From contig DASUYK010000088.1 of NCBI GenBank assembly GCA_036377415.1, positions 1 through 15,949 on the forward strand: a DNA stretch of 15,949 nucleotides, given 5' to 3'. Shown piece after piece: positions 1-6,596 of the stretch. Origin of the DNA: DASUPK01 sp036377415 (GTDB lineage: Bacteria > Actinomycetota > Thermoleophilia > Solirubrobacterales > 70-9). The position numbers were made by a program, and so were the translations under genes. Position 1 is the first letter of the stretch, and the number at the start of each line of letters is the position of its first letter. The notes under the pieces are model-generated. The model was not told where the DNA came from, made no database searches, and saw nothing but the letters and a program-made list of their open reading frames with translations.

Positions 1-383
1 TGGAGGCGGAGGCGAGCGTCAGCAACCTGCATGAGCTCCGCAAGCGGGCAAAGGACCTCTGGTATCAGCTGCGGCTGATCACAGAGGCCGATCCACCGCG
101 GATCGGGTCACTCGCCGACCACGCACACGACCTCTCCGATCACCTCGGCGACGACCATGACCTCGCCCTCCTCCGCGAGGAGGGCGCCCGCCCCCATGCC
201 GCCTTCTCCGACGCTGGGAACCAGCGCTACCTGTTTGAGCTGATCGACCGACGCCGGGGCGAGCTCCAGTTCGCGGCGATCTCGCTCGGCGAGCGGATCT
301 ACTCGCGCAAGCCGAAGAAGTTCACAAACCGCCTGGAATCGCGCTGGGAGGGATGGCGCGAGCGCGAGCCCGCAGTCTCCTAG
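1..383 (+). CDS. CHAD domain-containing protein, C-terminal part (5' end outside window)
   Basis: The first complete codon is at position 3, and the frame runs 126 codons to a TAG at 381-383. The visible protein carries the conserved core of a CHAD domain (conserved histidine alpha-helical domain). It has the helix HELRKRAKDLWYQLRLI near residues 10-26 and the LSDHLGDDHDLALLR segment near 45-59, which together supply the regularly spaced His, Lys, Arg and Asp residues of the family. A basic tail (KPKKF, near residue 106) follows. CHAD domains are known to bind inorganic polyphosphate and are often fused to a CYTH triphosphatase domain. Whether a CYTH domain precedes this one cannot be seen. 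A PPK2 polyphosphate kinase lies 4.5 kb downstream in the same orientation, but there is no operon link. The family call is firm; the cellular role is inferred. Confidence 0.85.
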   Translation, partial: EAEASVSNLHELRKRAKDLWYQLRLITEADPPRIGSLADHAHDLSDHLGDDHDLALLREEGARPHAAFSDAGNQRYLFELIDRRRGELQFAAISLGERIYSRKPKKFTNRLESRWEGWREREPAVS

Positions 384-393
384 CCGGCGCGGC

Positions 394-420
394 TGTCACA
401 ACCTCGGGGGCTCTCTCGTC
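394..420 (+). promoter_or_regulatory. Probable ECF41-dependent promoter (TGTCACA-N16-CGTC)
   Basis: TGTCACA lies at 394-400 and CGTC at 417-420, separated by exactly 16 nt. A second CGTC follows at 421-424. ECF41 sigma factors are known to recognise a -35 TGTCACA and a -10 CGTC upstream of the gene paired with them. This site is 30 bp before the start of the SDR gene whose neighbour is an ECF41 factor, so sequence and context agree. Transcription would start shortly after position 424, giving a short leader with a GGAG ribosome site at 441-444. Confidence 0.8.
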
Positions 421-449
421 CGTCATATAACCGGACGAAAGGAGTTGCC

Positions 450-1430
450 ATGAGAGTGTTCGTCGCAGGAGCCACGGGGGCGATCGGTCGCCACCTCGTG
501 CCGAAGCTGGCCGCCGACGGCCACGAGGTGGTCGGGATGACCCGGTCTCCCGGGAAGGAGGATCTGATTCGGCACTTGGGGGCCAGCCCGGTGGTCGCCG
601 ACGCGCTCGATCCCGAGGCGGTCGCCGAGGCCGTCGCCACGGCCGAGCCGGAGGTGGTGATCCACCAGCTCACCGCGATCGACGCAGTGTCGATGACGCG
701 CAGCATCGACAAGGCGTTCACCCTCACGAACCGCCTGCGCACCGAGGGGCTCGATCACCTGCTCGCCGCAGCCCACGCGGTCGGGGCGAAACGGTTCATC
801 GCGCAGAGCTTCGCGGGCTGGCCCTTCGAGCGGACCGGCGGCCCGGTCAAGACCGAGGAGGATCCGCTCCAGGAGCGGCCCCCGAAGTCGGTCAGCCAGA
901 CGCTCCGCGCGATCCGTCGCCTGGAGGAGACGGTCACGCGGGCGGAGGGGATCGAGGGAATCGCCCTCCGGTACGGAGGCTTCTACGGTCCCGATACGTC
1001 CCTGAGCATCGAGCCTGACGGGGAGCACATCGAACTCATCCGCAAGCGCCGGCTGCCGATCGTCGGTGATGGTGGCGGGATCTGGTCCTTCGTCCACATC
1101 GACGACGCTGCAGCAGCGACCGCCGCTGCGCTCGACCGCGGCACCCCCGGCGTCTACAACGTCGTCGACGACGAGCCGGCCCCGGTCCGGGTCTGGCTCC
1201 CGGAGCTGGCGAAGATCATCGGGGCCAAGCCGCCCCGGCGGATCCCCCGCTGGGTCGGAAGGGTGCTCGCCGGCGAAGGAATGACGATCATGATGACCGA
1301 GGTGCGCGGAGCGTCGAACGCGAAGGCGAAGCGGGAGCTCGAGTGGGAGCCGGGCTATCCGAGCTGGCGGCTGGGCTTCCGCGATGGGCTCAAGCCACCT
1401 GACAGGACGCCGGTGGGGAGTATCGCTTGA
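450..1430 (+). CDS. Atypical NAD(P)-binding SDR / epimerase-like protein, ECF41-associated
   Basis: A 326-residue Rossmann protein of the atypical/extended short-chain dehydrogenase group. The N-terminal beta strand and glycine motif GATGAIG (residues 7-13) bind NAD(P). The D51 acidic/ADAL segment, the FVHIDDAA stretch (215-222) and YNVVDDEP (236-243) are typical of epimerase/dehydratase-like members. The canonical YxxxK active-site pair is not recognisable: the region after QSFAGW (119-124), where it should fall, reads SVSQTLRAIRRLEE, so catalysis may be altered or absent. The ATG at 450 has a good Shine-Dalgarno (GGAG, 441-444). The stop overlaps the start of the ECF41 sigma factor (TTGA), so the two form an operon. 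Known ECF41 loci pair the sigma factor with a carboxymuconolactone decarboxylase, oxidoreductase or epimerase, and this gene fills that slot. Substrate unknown. Confidence 0.88.
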   Translation: MRVFVAGATGAIGRHLVPKLAADGHEVVGMTRSPGKEDLIRHLGASPVVADALDPEAVAEAVATAEPEVVIHQLTAIDAVSMTRSIDKAFTLTNRLRTEGLDHLLAAAHAVGAKRFIAQSFAGWPFERTGGPVKTEEDPLQERPPKSVSQTLRAIRRLEETVTRAEGIEGIALRYGGFYGPDTSLSIEPDGEHIELIRKRRLPIVGDGGGIWSFVHIDDAAAATAAALDRGTPGVYNVVDDEPAPVRVWLPELAKIIGAKPPRRIPRWVGRVLAGEGMTIMMTEVRGASNAKAKRELEWEPGYPSWRLGFRDGLKPPDRTPVGSIA

Positions 1431-2368
1431 GCGAGGCGATGTCCGACCTGCTCGACGACCTCCGCCCCCGTGCATTCGCGATCGCCTACCGGATGCTGGG
1501 ATCCGTGAGCGACGCCGAGGACGTGGTCCAGGAGGCCCTGCTCCGGGTGCACTCGGCGATGGACCGCGGCGAGGAGCTCTCCTCGCCGCGGTCGTACGCG
1601 GCGACGATCGTCACGCGGCTCGCAATCGACGAGCTCCGCTCGGCCCGGGCGCGCCGCGAGAGCTACGTCGGTGAATGGCTTCCCGAGCCGATCGCAGAAG
1701 CTGAGGAGGACCCGGCCGCCCGAGCGGAGCAGGCCGACTCGCTCTCCCTCGCCTTCCTCGTCCTCCTCGAATCGCTCACCCCTGAGCAGCGCGCCGCGTT
1801 TCTGCTCCACGACGTCTTCGACTACGGGTATCGGGAGGTCGCGGAGATCGTCGGGACGAGCGAGGAGAATGCCCGTCAGCTCGCCTCCCGAGCCCGCCGG
1901 CACGTGCATGAGGGCAGACCGCGGTTCGAGCCGTCCGCCGAACTCCGACAGCGGCTCGCCGACAGCTTCTTCGCCGCCGTCGAGAACGGCGACTTCGAGG
2001 CGCTTGAGGCGCTACTCGCGGAGGACGTCGAATTGCACGGCGACGGTGGTGGGCTGGCCCCGGCCATCAAGCACCCGGTTTTCGGTCGGGTCAAGGTTGC
2101 GCAGATGCTTCGAAGCTGGTGGCGGCTCGGCGAGAAGCTCGGCGCCGCCAACTACCGCCGGGTACAGGTCAACGGCCAGCCCGGCGCGGAGTTTCTCGAC
2201 GCCGAAGGTCGTCTGATCAGCGTCCTCTCGCTCGACATCGCCGAGGGCCGGATCCAGGCGCTCCGCTCGATCGTCAACCCGAAGAAGCTGGGCCATCTCG
2301 GGCCGGTCGCCGACGCGAAGGCGTTGCTTGCCGAGGTCAGTCGGCGGCGCGAGGACCGCCCGCGATGA
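1427..2368 (+). CDS. ECF41-family RNA polymerase sigma factor with C-terminal SnoaL-like regulatory domain
   Basis: A 313-residue sigma-70 family protein (SigJ-like). Region sigma2 spans about residues 10-75 (AYRMLGSVSDAEDVVQEALLR) and sigma4 about 105-160 (LTPEQRAAFLLHDVFDYGYREVAEIVG, read as two pieces). A SnoaL-like/NTF2-fold extension covers about 172-290. Three ECF41 signatures are visible: WLPEP in the sigma2-sigma4 linker (84-88), DGGG in the extension (206-209) and NPKKL, the counterpart of NPDKL (284-288). In this family the fused domain replaces an anti-sigma factor and modulates activity. I chose the TTG at 1427, which overlaps the upstream stop and has GGGGAG 7 nt before it. The ATG at 1439, four codons on, is possible but its purine run is too close. 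The gene should be autoregulated through the promoter at 394-420. Its 3' end overlaps the convergent VWA gene by 32 bp. The inducing signal is unknown. Confidence 0.95.
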   Translation: MSEAMSDLLDDLRPRAFAIAYRMLGSVSDAEDVVQEALLRVHSAMDRGEELSSPRSYAATIVTRLAIDELRSARARRESYVGEWLPEPIAEAEEDPAARAEQADSLSLAFLVLLESLTPEQRAAFLLHDVFDYGYREVAEIVGTSEENARQLASRARRHVHEGRPRFEPSAELRQRLADSFFAAVENGDFEALEALLAEDVELHGDGGGLAPAIKHPVFGRVKVAQMLRSWWRLGEKLGAANYRRVQVNGQPGAEFLDAEGRLISVLSLDIAEGRIQALRSIVNPKKLGHLGPVADAKALLAEVSRRREDRPR

Positions 2369-3689
2369 CGTTCACGAAGTTCTCGAGATGCTTGGTCGTC
2401 CAGCACTCGAAGGCTCCGTCGCAGTAGGGCTCGTAGGCGGCCATCACCGAGTCACCGTAGTTCCAGTAGAGCTTCGGCTCCGGATTGAGCCAGAAGGTGC
2501 GGCCGGCGTGCTCGGCGATCGTCCCGAAGGTCTCGGCGTGCGGCTCCCGCCCGTTCGTCCGCGCGTCCCCGAGGACGATCACCGTGGAACGCGGTCCGAG
2601 CTCCTCGGCGATCTCCTCGCGGAACTCGAGCCAGACGCGACCGTAGTCCGTGTAGCCCGAGACGTCGGCGACGCCGCCCTCGGAGGAGACCCGCTCGGAG
2701 ATCTTTCGGAAGTCTCGCTCGTGCTCGAAGATGTCCGTCACCTCGCTGATCCGCTCGATGAACACGAAGCTGCGGAGCTTCCGGAACGAGTCGTGGAGGG
2801 CGTGCAGGACGGAGAGGAAGAAGACGCTCGCGCTCGACACGGAGGTCGAGACGTCGCAGAGAACGTAGATCTCCGGCCGCCGCGGCCGCTTCGGGCGGTA
2901 GCGCAGCCGCAGCGGCACCCCGCCGGTCTCGAGCGAGGCACGCATCGTCCGGCGGACGTCGACCGCTCGCCCGCGGGCCCTGCCGCGCTGCTCGTGTCCG
3001 AGGGTTGCGATTCGCCGCTTGAGCTGGGCGACCGCCCGGTGGACGGCCGCCAGGTCCTGCGCCGGGCTGGTGGGGAGTGCGCGGTCGAGTTCGGCGAGGG
3101 GGCGGGAGGGGGGGAGCTTCCCGGTCCGCTCGATCGTCGCACGCTCCAGCTCGCGCCGGAGGTGCTGCTCGAACTGCCTGACGTTCTCCGGATCGAGCGG
3201 CTGCGCTTCCCCGGCCGAGCCCCGCCCGCGGGCCTGGAGGCCAAGCGCCCGGCGAATCCTCTGGACATCGACGCCGATCACGCCCGAGCGCTCGCCACGC
3301 CGCCCGAAGGCGACCATCGCCAGCCTCGCGAGGTCCCTCATCTCGCCGTCGTTGCCGGCCGTGATCGCGCGCAGGATCGCCTCGCGGAGCTCGTCCAGGT
3401 CGATCCTGTCGCCGGCCGCCTCGTAGCGGCCCTCGTCGAGGCCCTGCTCGAGCGCCTCGGTCTCTGCAGCCCGGAAGAAGTGACGGTCGAAGAGCAGCTC
3501 GAAGATCCGCCTGTCCTCCTGCGACTTCGCGATCGTCGCGGCGAGCGACTCGCGGAAGTCGCGCTGGTCGGTCCAGCTCACCTCGTCGAGCGCGGCGAAG
3601 GCATCGAGGATCTCGGAGGTCCCGACCGCAACCCCCTCGGAGCGGAGGTCCTCGAAGAAGGCGAGCAGGCTGCTCGCGGTCGTGCTCAC
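2337..3689 (-). CDS. CoxE-like VWA domain protein
   Basis: A 450-residue protein with an N-terminal helical region typical of CoxE-like proteins (about residues 1-130), an Arg-rich linker, and a C-terminal von Willebrand factor A domain (about 274-440). The metal-ion-dependent adhesion site is visible as DVSTS (279-283), with T347 in GYTDYG and D375 in VLGDARTNG as likely further ligands. CoxE proteins act with MoxR/CoxD AAA+ ATPases as cytoplasmic maturation or remodelling pairs, for example inserting the metallocofactor of CO dehydrogenase. The GTG start at 3689 sits 4 bp after the moxR stop, with a GGAGG at 3702-3698 inside the moxR end, so the two genes are co-transcribed. No CO dehydrogenase, xanthine dehydrogenase or XdhC gene is visible here, so the client is unknown. 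The family call is strong. Confidence 0.9.
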   Translation of the reverse strand: MSTTASSLLAFFEDLRSEGVAVGTSEILDAFAALDEVSWTDQRDFRESLAATIAKSQEDRRIFELLFDRHFFRAAETEALEQGLDEGRYEAAGDRIDLDELREAILRAITAGNDGEMRDLARLAMVAFGRRGERSGVIGVDVQRIRRALGLQARGRGSAGEAQPLDPENVRQFEQHLRRELERATIERTGKLPPSRPLAELDRALPTSPAQDLAAVHRAVAQLKRRIATLGHEQRGRARGRAVDVRRTMRASLETGGVPLRLRYRPKRPRRPEIYVLCDVSTSVSSASVFFLSVLHALHDSFRKLRSFVFIERISEVTDIFEHERDFRKISERVSSEGGVADVSGYTDYGRVWLEFREEIAEELGPRSTVIVLGDARTNGREPHAETFGTIAEHAGRTFWLNPEPKLYWNYGDSVMAAYEPYCDGAFECWTTKHLENFVNVIAGGPRAAD

Positions 3690-3693
3690 CGGA

Positions 3694-4638
3694 TCAGCCT
3701 CCGGTCGAGCCCGCCGGACCGCCGGGCGCGGCGCCCGGGACCCCGTCGCCGAGCTTGACCGCGACCCGCTCCGCGACCAGGTCGATGTCGGAGCGGTGCT
3801 TGACGAGGATGCTCATTGAGCTCTCGAACGTCTCGCGATCGATGTCGTCGGCGCCGATCAGCAGCAGCGTGCGCGCCCAGTCGATCGACTCGGCGATCGA
3901 GGGCGGCTTCTTCAGATCGAGCTGGCGGATCATGTGGACGATCTCGACCAGCCGCCTGGCGAGTCCCTCGTCGAGGTCGGGGGCATGGAGGCGGACGATC
4001 TCGAGCTCGCGGTCGACCGAGGGGTAATCGAGCCAGAGGTAGAGGCAGCGGCGCTTCAGCGCCTCGGTGAGCTCGCGGGAGTTGTTCGAGGTAAGGACGA
4101 CGATCGGCTGGGTGCGAGCCTCGATCACGCCGAGCTCCGGAATCGAGATCTGGAAGTCCGAGAGGACCTCGAGCAGCATCGCCTCGAACTCCTGATCGGT
4201 CTTGTCGATCTCGTCGATCAGGAGGACGACGGGATCCTCGGCGCTGATCGCCTCCATCAGCGGCCGGGTGAGGAGGAACTCCTCGCCGAAGATGTCCCCC
4301 CGAGTGCGCTCCCAGGATCCGGGGCCCGCCTCGGCCTCACCGGAGGCCTCGGCCTGGATCCGAAGCAGCTGTTTGCGGTAGTTCCACTCGTACAGGGCCT
4401 TCGCCTCGTCGAGACCCTCGTAGCACTGAAGCCGCACCAGCCTCCTGCCCGTTGCCCGCGAGAGCGCCTTCGCGAGCTCTGTCTTGCCGACCCCGGCCGG
4501 CCCCTCGACCAGCACCGGCTTTCCGAGTCGCTGGGCGAGAAACGAGACGAGCGCCGCCGCCTCGTCGGCCAGGTAGCCCACCTGGCCGAGTCCCTCGCGA
4601 ACCTGGGCGACCGACTCGGGCTGCTGCGACTCCGGCAT
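3694..4638 (-). CDS. MoxR-family AAA+ ATPase (CoxD-like)
   Basis: A 314-residue AAA+ ATPase. Walker A is GPAGVGKT (46-53), Walker B VVLLIDE (137-143), the sensor 1 asparagine lies in TSNNSREL (183-190), and paired arginines at 196-197 are candidate arginine-finger residues. QCYEGLDEAKALYEWNY (71-87) is characteristic of MoxR/CoxD members. A Gly/Pro-rich tail ends the protein. MoxR ATPases act as chaperone-like remodelers together with a VWA partner, and the partner is encoded immediately downstream. The frame stays open upstream to 4833, but that extension overlaps the divergent membrane-protein gene and is low-complexity, so I start at the ATG at 4638. It has no Shine-Dalgarno sequence. A TATCAT hexamer ends 7 nt before the ATG, suggesting a leaderless transcript. 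Confidence 0.92.
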   Translation of the reverse strand: MPESQQPESVAQVREGLGQVGYLADEAAALVSFLAQRLGKPVLVEGPAGVGKTELAKALSRATGRRLVRLQCYEGLDEAKALYEWNYRKQLLRIQAEASGEAEAGPGSWERTRGDIFGEEFLLTRPLMEAISAEDPVVLLIDEIDKTDQEFEAMLLEVLSDFQISIPELGVIEARTQPIVVLTSNNSRELTEALKRRCLYLWLDYPSVDRELEIVRLHAPDLDEGLARRLVEIVHMIRQLDLKKPPSIAESIDWARTLLLIGADDIDRETFESSMSILVKHRSDIDLVAERVAVKLGDGVPGAAPGGPAGSTGG

Positions 4639-4645
4639 CTGGCGG

Positions 4646-4651
4646 ATGATA
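4646..4651 (-). promoter_or_regulatory. Candidate -10 element (TATCAT) for a leaderless moxR transcript
   Basis: On the minus strand TATCAT is followed by 7 nt and then the ATG at 4638. No purine-rich ribosome site precedes that ATG. A -10 hexamer this close puts the transcription start at or next to the start codon. No convincing -35 is visible. Confidence 0.5.
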
Positions 4652-4659
4652 GATAGCCC

Positions 4660-4860
4660 GTGATGCTCGCCATCTCCCTGCCAGACTCGCTCGCGCCCTA
4701 TGCCGTGCTGCTCGCGATCGGATTCCTGATCGGCTGGTACGGGCACGGCGCGAGGAGCAACTGGCTGATCGCGTTCGGGATCGCCGTGATCCTGGCCGCG
4801 GTCGGGCTGCTCCAGGTGGCGATCACGACCCACGACGGCCGCGCCCCGACGGGATTCTGA
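4660..4860 (+). CDS. Small two-helix membrane protein, unknown function
   Basis: A 66-residue protein with two hydrophobic segments, PYAVLLAIGFLIGWYGHG (about residues 13-30) and WLIAFGIAVILAAVGLLQVA (about 35-54). They are joined by a short polar, positively charged turn (ARSN), giving a hairpin in the membrane with a short hydrophilic tail. I recognise no family. The start is ambiguous: GTG at 4660 and ATG at 4663 are adjacent codons and neither has a Shine-Dalgarno sequence. The start lies only 21 bp from the divergent moxR start, so the two promoters must overlap. The gene ends 28 bp before ppk2 in the same direction, so the two are probably co-transcribed. Coding status is supported by composition, the clean two-helix pattern and the operon position. 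Confidence 0.7.
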   Translation: MMLAISLPDSLAPYAVLLAIGFLIGWYGHGARSNWLIAFGIAVILAAVGLLQVAITTHDGRAPTGF

Positions 4861-4888
4861 TGATCGCTTCTCGATCCGAGGATTTCTG

Positions 4889-5659
4889 ATGGGACGGCTC
4901 GACGAGCTCGATCTATCGCTGAAGCTCTCCCGGGAGGAGGAGGCCGCCGGCCTCGAGCGCGGCGGGCGCCGGCTCGCTCAGCTCCGGCTCACGCTGGGGG
5001 GGCTGATCGGCGATGGCAAGCTCGGCCCACCGGTCTGTGTGCTCTTCGAGGGTGAGGACGCCTCGGGCAAGGGCGGCGCGATCAAGCGGCTGGTCACGCA
5101 TCTCGATCCGCGCCACGTCCGCGTCGTCCAGTTCGCCGCTCCCAGCCACGACGAGAAGCGCCACCACTTTCTCTGGCGGTTCTGGCCGTCGCTGCCGGGG
5201 TGGGGCGGGATGGCGGTCTTCGACCGCTCCTGGTACGGGCGGGTGCTCGTCGAGCGGGTGGAGGGGTTCGCGACCCGCGAGCAGTGGCTGCGCGCCTACG
5301 ACGAGATCAACAGCTTCGAGCGCACCCTCGCCTCCGAGGGGATGATCCTGATCAAGTTCTGGCTCCATATCTCGGGCGCGGAGCAGACGAAGCGGTTCAA
5401 GCGTCGCGAGAAGGACCCGCTGAAGAGCTGGAAGCTGACCGACGAGGACTGGCGCAACCGAGAGAGGCGGGACCAGTACAAGGAGGCGGTCGAGGACATG
5501 GTCGCCCGGACGAGCATCGAGCCGTACGCCCGCTGGCACCTGGTTCCGGCCGAATCGAAGCGCTACGCCCGGGTCGCGGTGATCGACACCGTGATCGCCG
5601 AGATCGAGGACGGCATGCGCCGCGTCGGAATGGAGCCTCCGCCGCCGCTCGACGACTAG
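4889..5659 (+). CDS. ppk2: Polyphosphate kinase 2 (PPK2) family protein
   Basis: A 256-residue PPK2, close to the usual single-domain length. It has a P-loop at GEDASGKG (55-62), the Walker B-type FDRSWYGR (111-118) followed by VLVERVEGF, and a basic lid region RFKRREKDPLKSWKLTDEDW (about 169-188). These are the diagnostic PPK2 elements. The family transfers phosphate between polyphosphate and nucleotides, and different classes prefer NDP, NMP or both. I cannot assign the class by eye, so substrate direction (polyphosphate-driven ADP/GTP regeneration or AMP phosphorylation) is open. The enzyme is cytoplasmic. ATG 4889 has GAGGA at 4878-4882. The gene follows the small membrane protein by 28 bp. 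Its TAG stop lies in a CTAG that also gives the stop of the convergent membrane-protein gene. Confidence 0.94.
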   Translation: MGRLDELDLSLKLSREEEAAGLERGGRRLAQLRLTLGGLIGDGKLGPPVCVLFEGEDASGKGGAIKRLVTHLDPRHVRVVQFAAPSHDEKRHHFLWRFWPSLPGWGGMAVFDRSWYGRVLVERVEGFATREQWLRAYDEINSFERTLASEGMILIKFWLHISGAEQTKRFKRREKDPLKSWKLTDEDWRNRERRDQYKEAVEDMVARTSIEPYARWHLVPAESKRYARVAVIDTVIAEIEDGMRRVGMEPPPPLDD

Positions 5660-6132
5660 TCGGGTGGGCGGGGGCGCTTCCGGCGCTCGCTCGGGCGCAT
5701 TCGCAGCCCCGCGGCGATGATGATCCCGGCGCCGGCGAGGGCGACGAAGATCGCGTAGTGGAGGTCATAGGGCTCGTCGTGGCCCTCGAGCGTGTATTGG
5801 GGCGGATCGACGATCCGGTAGAGCACGATCAGGGCGGCCCACGCCCCGGCGGCGACGAACAGGGCCCACTCGCGTAGCGGCCGGGGCGGCACGTATCCGC
5901 CCCCGCCCACCAGCGCGAAGAAGGTGGTCGCCCCGGCGATCAGCACGAGCGCCGCCTCGGCCCAGCCGAACGCGCCGAACCCGGTGACGACCAGGTCGTT
6001 GGAGATCGGAGACTCGTACCAGGGAAGCAGCAGGCTGCCGACCATCACCGCCGCACCGATCACCGCGATCCGCTCGTTGTCGCCAAGCCCTCGGAGATCC
6101 CGCGAGAGGCGGCCGAGGGCGGAGCCGAGCAC
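5656..6132 (-). CDS. Four-helix integral membrane protein, unknown function
   Basis: About 158 residues with four predicted transmembrane helices: IAVIGAAVMVGSLLLPWY, AEAALVLIAGATTFFALV, WALFVAAGAWAALIVLYRIV and YAIFVALAGAGIIIAAGL. A short Arg-containing cytoplasmic N-terminus and a basic Arg/Lys/Pro tail (RPSERRKRPRPPD) bracket them. No family recognised. The proposed GTG start at 6132 follows the DUF2203 stop by a single base, so translation is probably coupled. The same frame is open upstream to 6507, but that part lies over the DUF2203 gene and is Ser/Arg-rich shadow sequence. A GTG about ten codons upstream is an alternative start. Its stop shares CTAG with the end of ppk2. Confidence 0.72.
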   Translation of the reverse strand: MLGSALGRLSRDLRGLGDNERIAVIGAAVMVGSLLLPWYESPISNDLVVTGFGAFGWAEAALVLIAGATTFFALVGGGGYVPPRPLREWALFVAAGAWAALIVLYRIVDPPQYTLEGHDEPYDLHYAIFVALAGAGIIIAAGLRMRPSERRKRPRPPD

Positions 6133-6133
6133 C

Positions 6134-6544
6134 TCAGTCGAGCGGGTCGCGGCCACGGTAACCGGAGTCGAGCTCGTGCCAGAAGGCGACGTCGTCCTCG
6201 CCGAGCTCCCAGCAGAGATAGACCTCATGGTCGTCGAGCACGGCGGGGAAGTCGACCAGCCCGCGGTCGATGTCGCGGAGGACGATCCCGGACTCCTCGA
6301 TCGCCGCGAGCAGTCGCCTGACCTCGAGGAAGGCGACGCCGACCTGCCGGCCAACCGCGCCGCCGCCGTTCGTCGACGCGGCCTCGGAGAGCGCCTCGTG
6401 AGCCTCGGCGTCGGTGAGCTTGTCCTTGGAGCTCCGGAGCTGGAGGAGCATCTCCTTGAGGCGGGGGAGAAGCGCATTCGCCTCTTCGCGGGTGAAGTGC
6501 CTCGCATGGACCAGCCCGGTGCCCTCGTCCGCGGTCTCGCTCAC
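6134..6544 (-). CDS. DUF2203 family protein
   Basis: A 136-residue protein matching DUF2203 throughout. It opens with HFTREEANALLPRLKEMLLQL (read as HFTREEANALLPRL then KEMLLQL, about residues 16-36). The C-terminal hallmarks are RDIDRGLVDFPA (about 90-101), VYLCWELGE and AFWHELDSGYRGR. The family is widespread in bacteria and functionally uncharacterised. The helical first half and the conserved acidic/aromatic second half suggest a small soluble cytoplasmic protein. The start is GTG at 6544. It lacks a ribosome site but has GATAAT ending 6 nt before it, suggesting a leaderless transcript separate from the upstream SRPBCC gene (52 bp away). The four-helix membrane protein follows in the same operon. 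Confidence 0.9.
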   Translation of the reverse strand: MSETADEGTGLVHARHFTREEANALLPRLKEMLLQLRSSKDKLTDAEAHEALSEAASTNGGGAVGRQVGVAFLEVRRLLAAIEESGIVLRDIDRGLVDFPAVLDDHEVYLCWELGEDDVAFWHELDSGYRGRDPLD

Positions 6545-6550
6545 GCGGCG

Positions 6551-6556
6551 ATTATC
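6551..6556 (-). promoter_or_regulatory. Candidate extended -10 (TGAGATAAT) for the DUF2203 operon
   Basis: On the minus strand GATAAT is preceded by TGA, giving a TGN extended -10, and lies 6 nt before the GTG start at 6544. The transcript would begin at or beside the start codon. A poor GCGACG sits at about -35 with a 17-nt spacer. Confidence 0.5.
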
Positions 6557-6596
6557 TCAGCGGGCCGAGATCCGTCGCGCTCGAGGCGGGGCATCC

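Noticed and set aside
2328..3758. A 476-codon plus-strand open frame opposite the VWA gene
   Set aside because: It is the complement of a clear CoxE-like VWA protein. It lacks a ribosome site and its composition is the Arg/Asp/Leu-rich antisense type.
4639..4833. N-terminal extension of the moxR frame up to 4833
   Set aside because: It overlaps the divergent membrane-protein gene and encodes a charged sequence with no relation to MoxR. The ATG at 4638 fits the family length.
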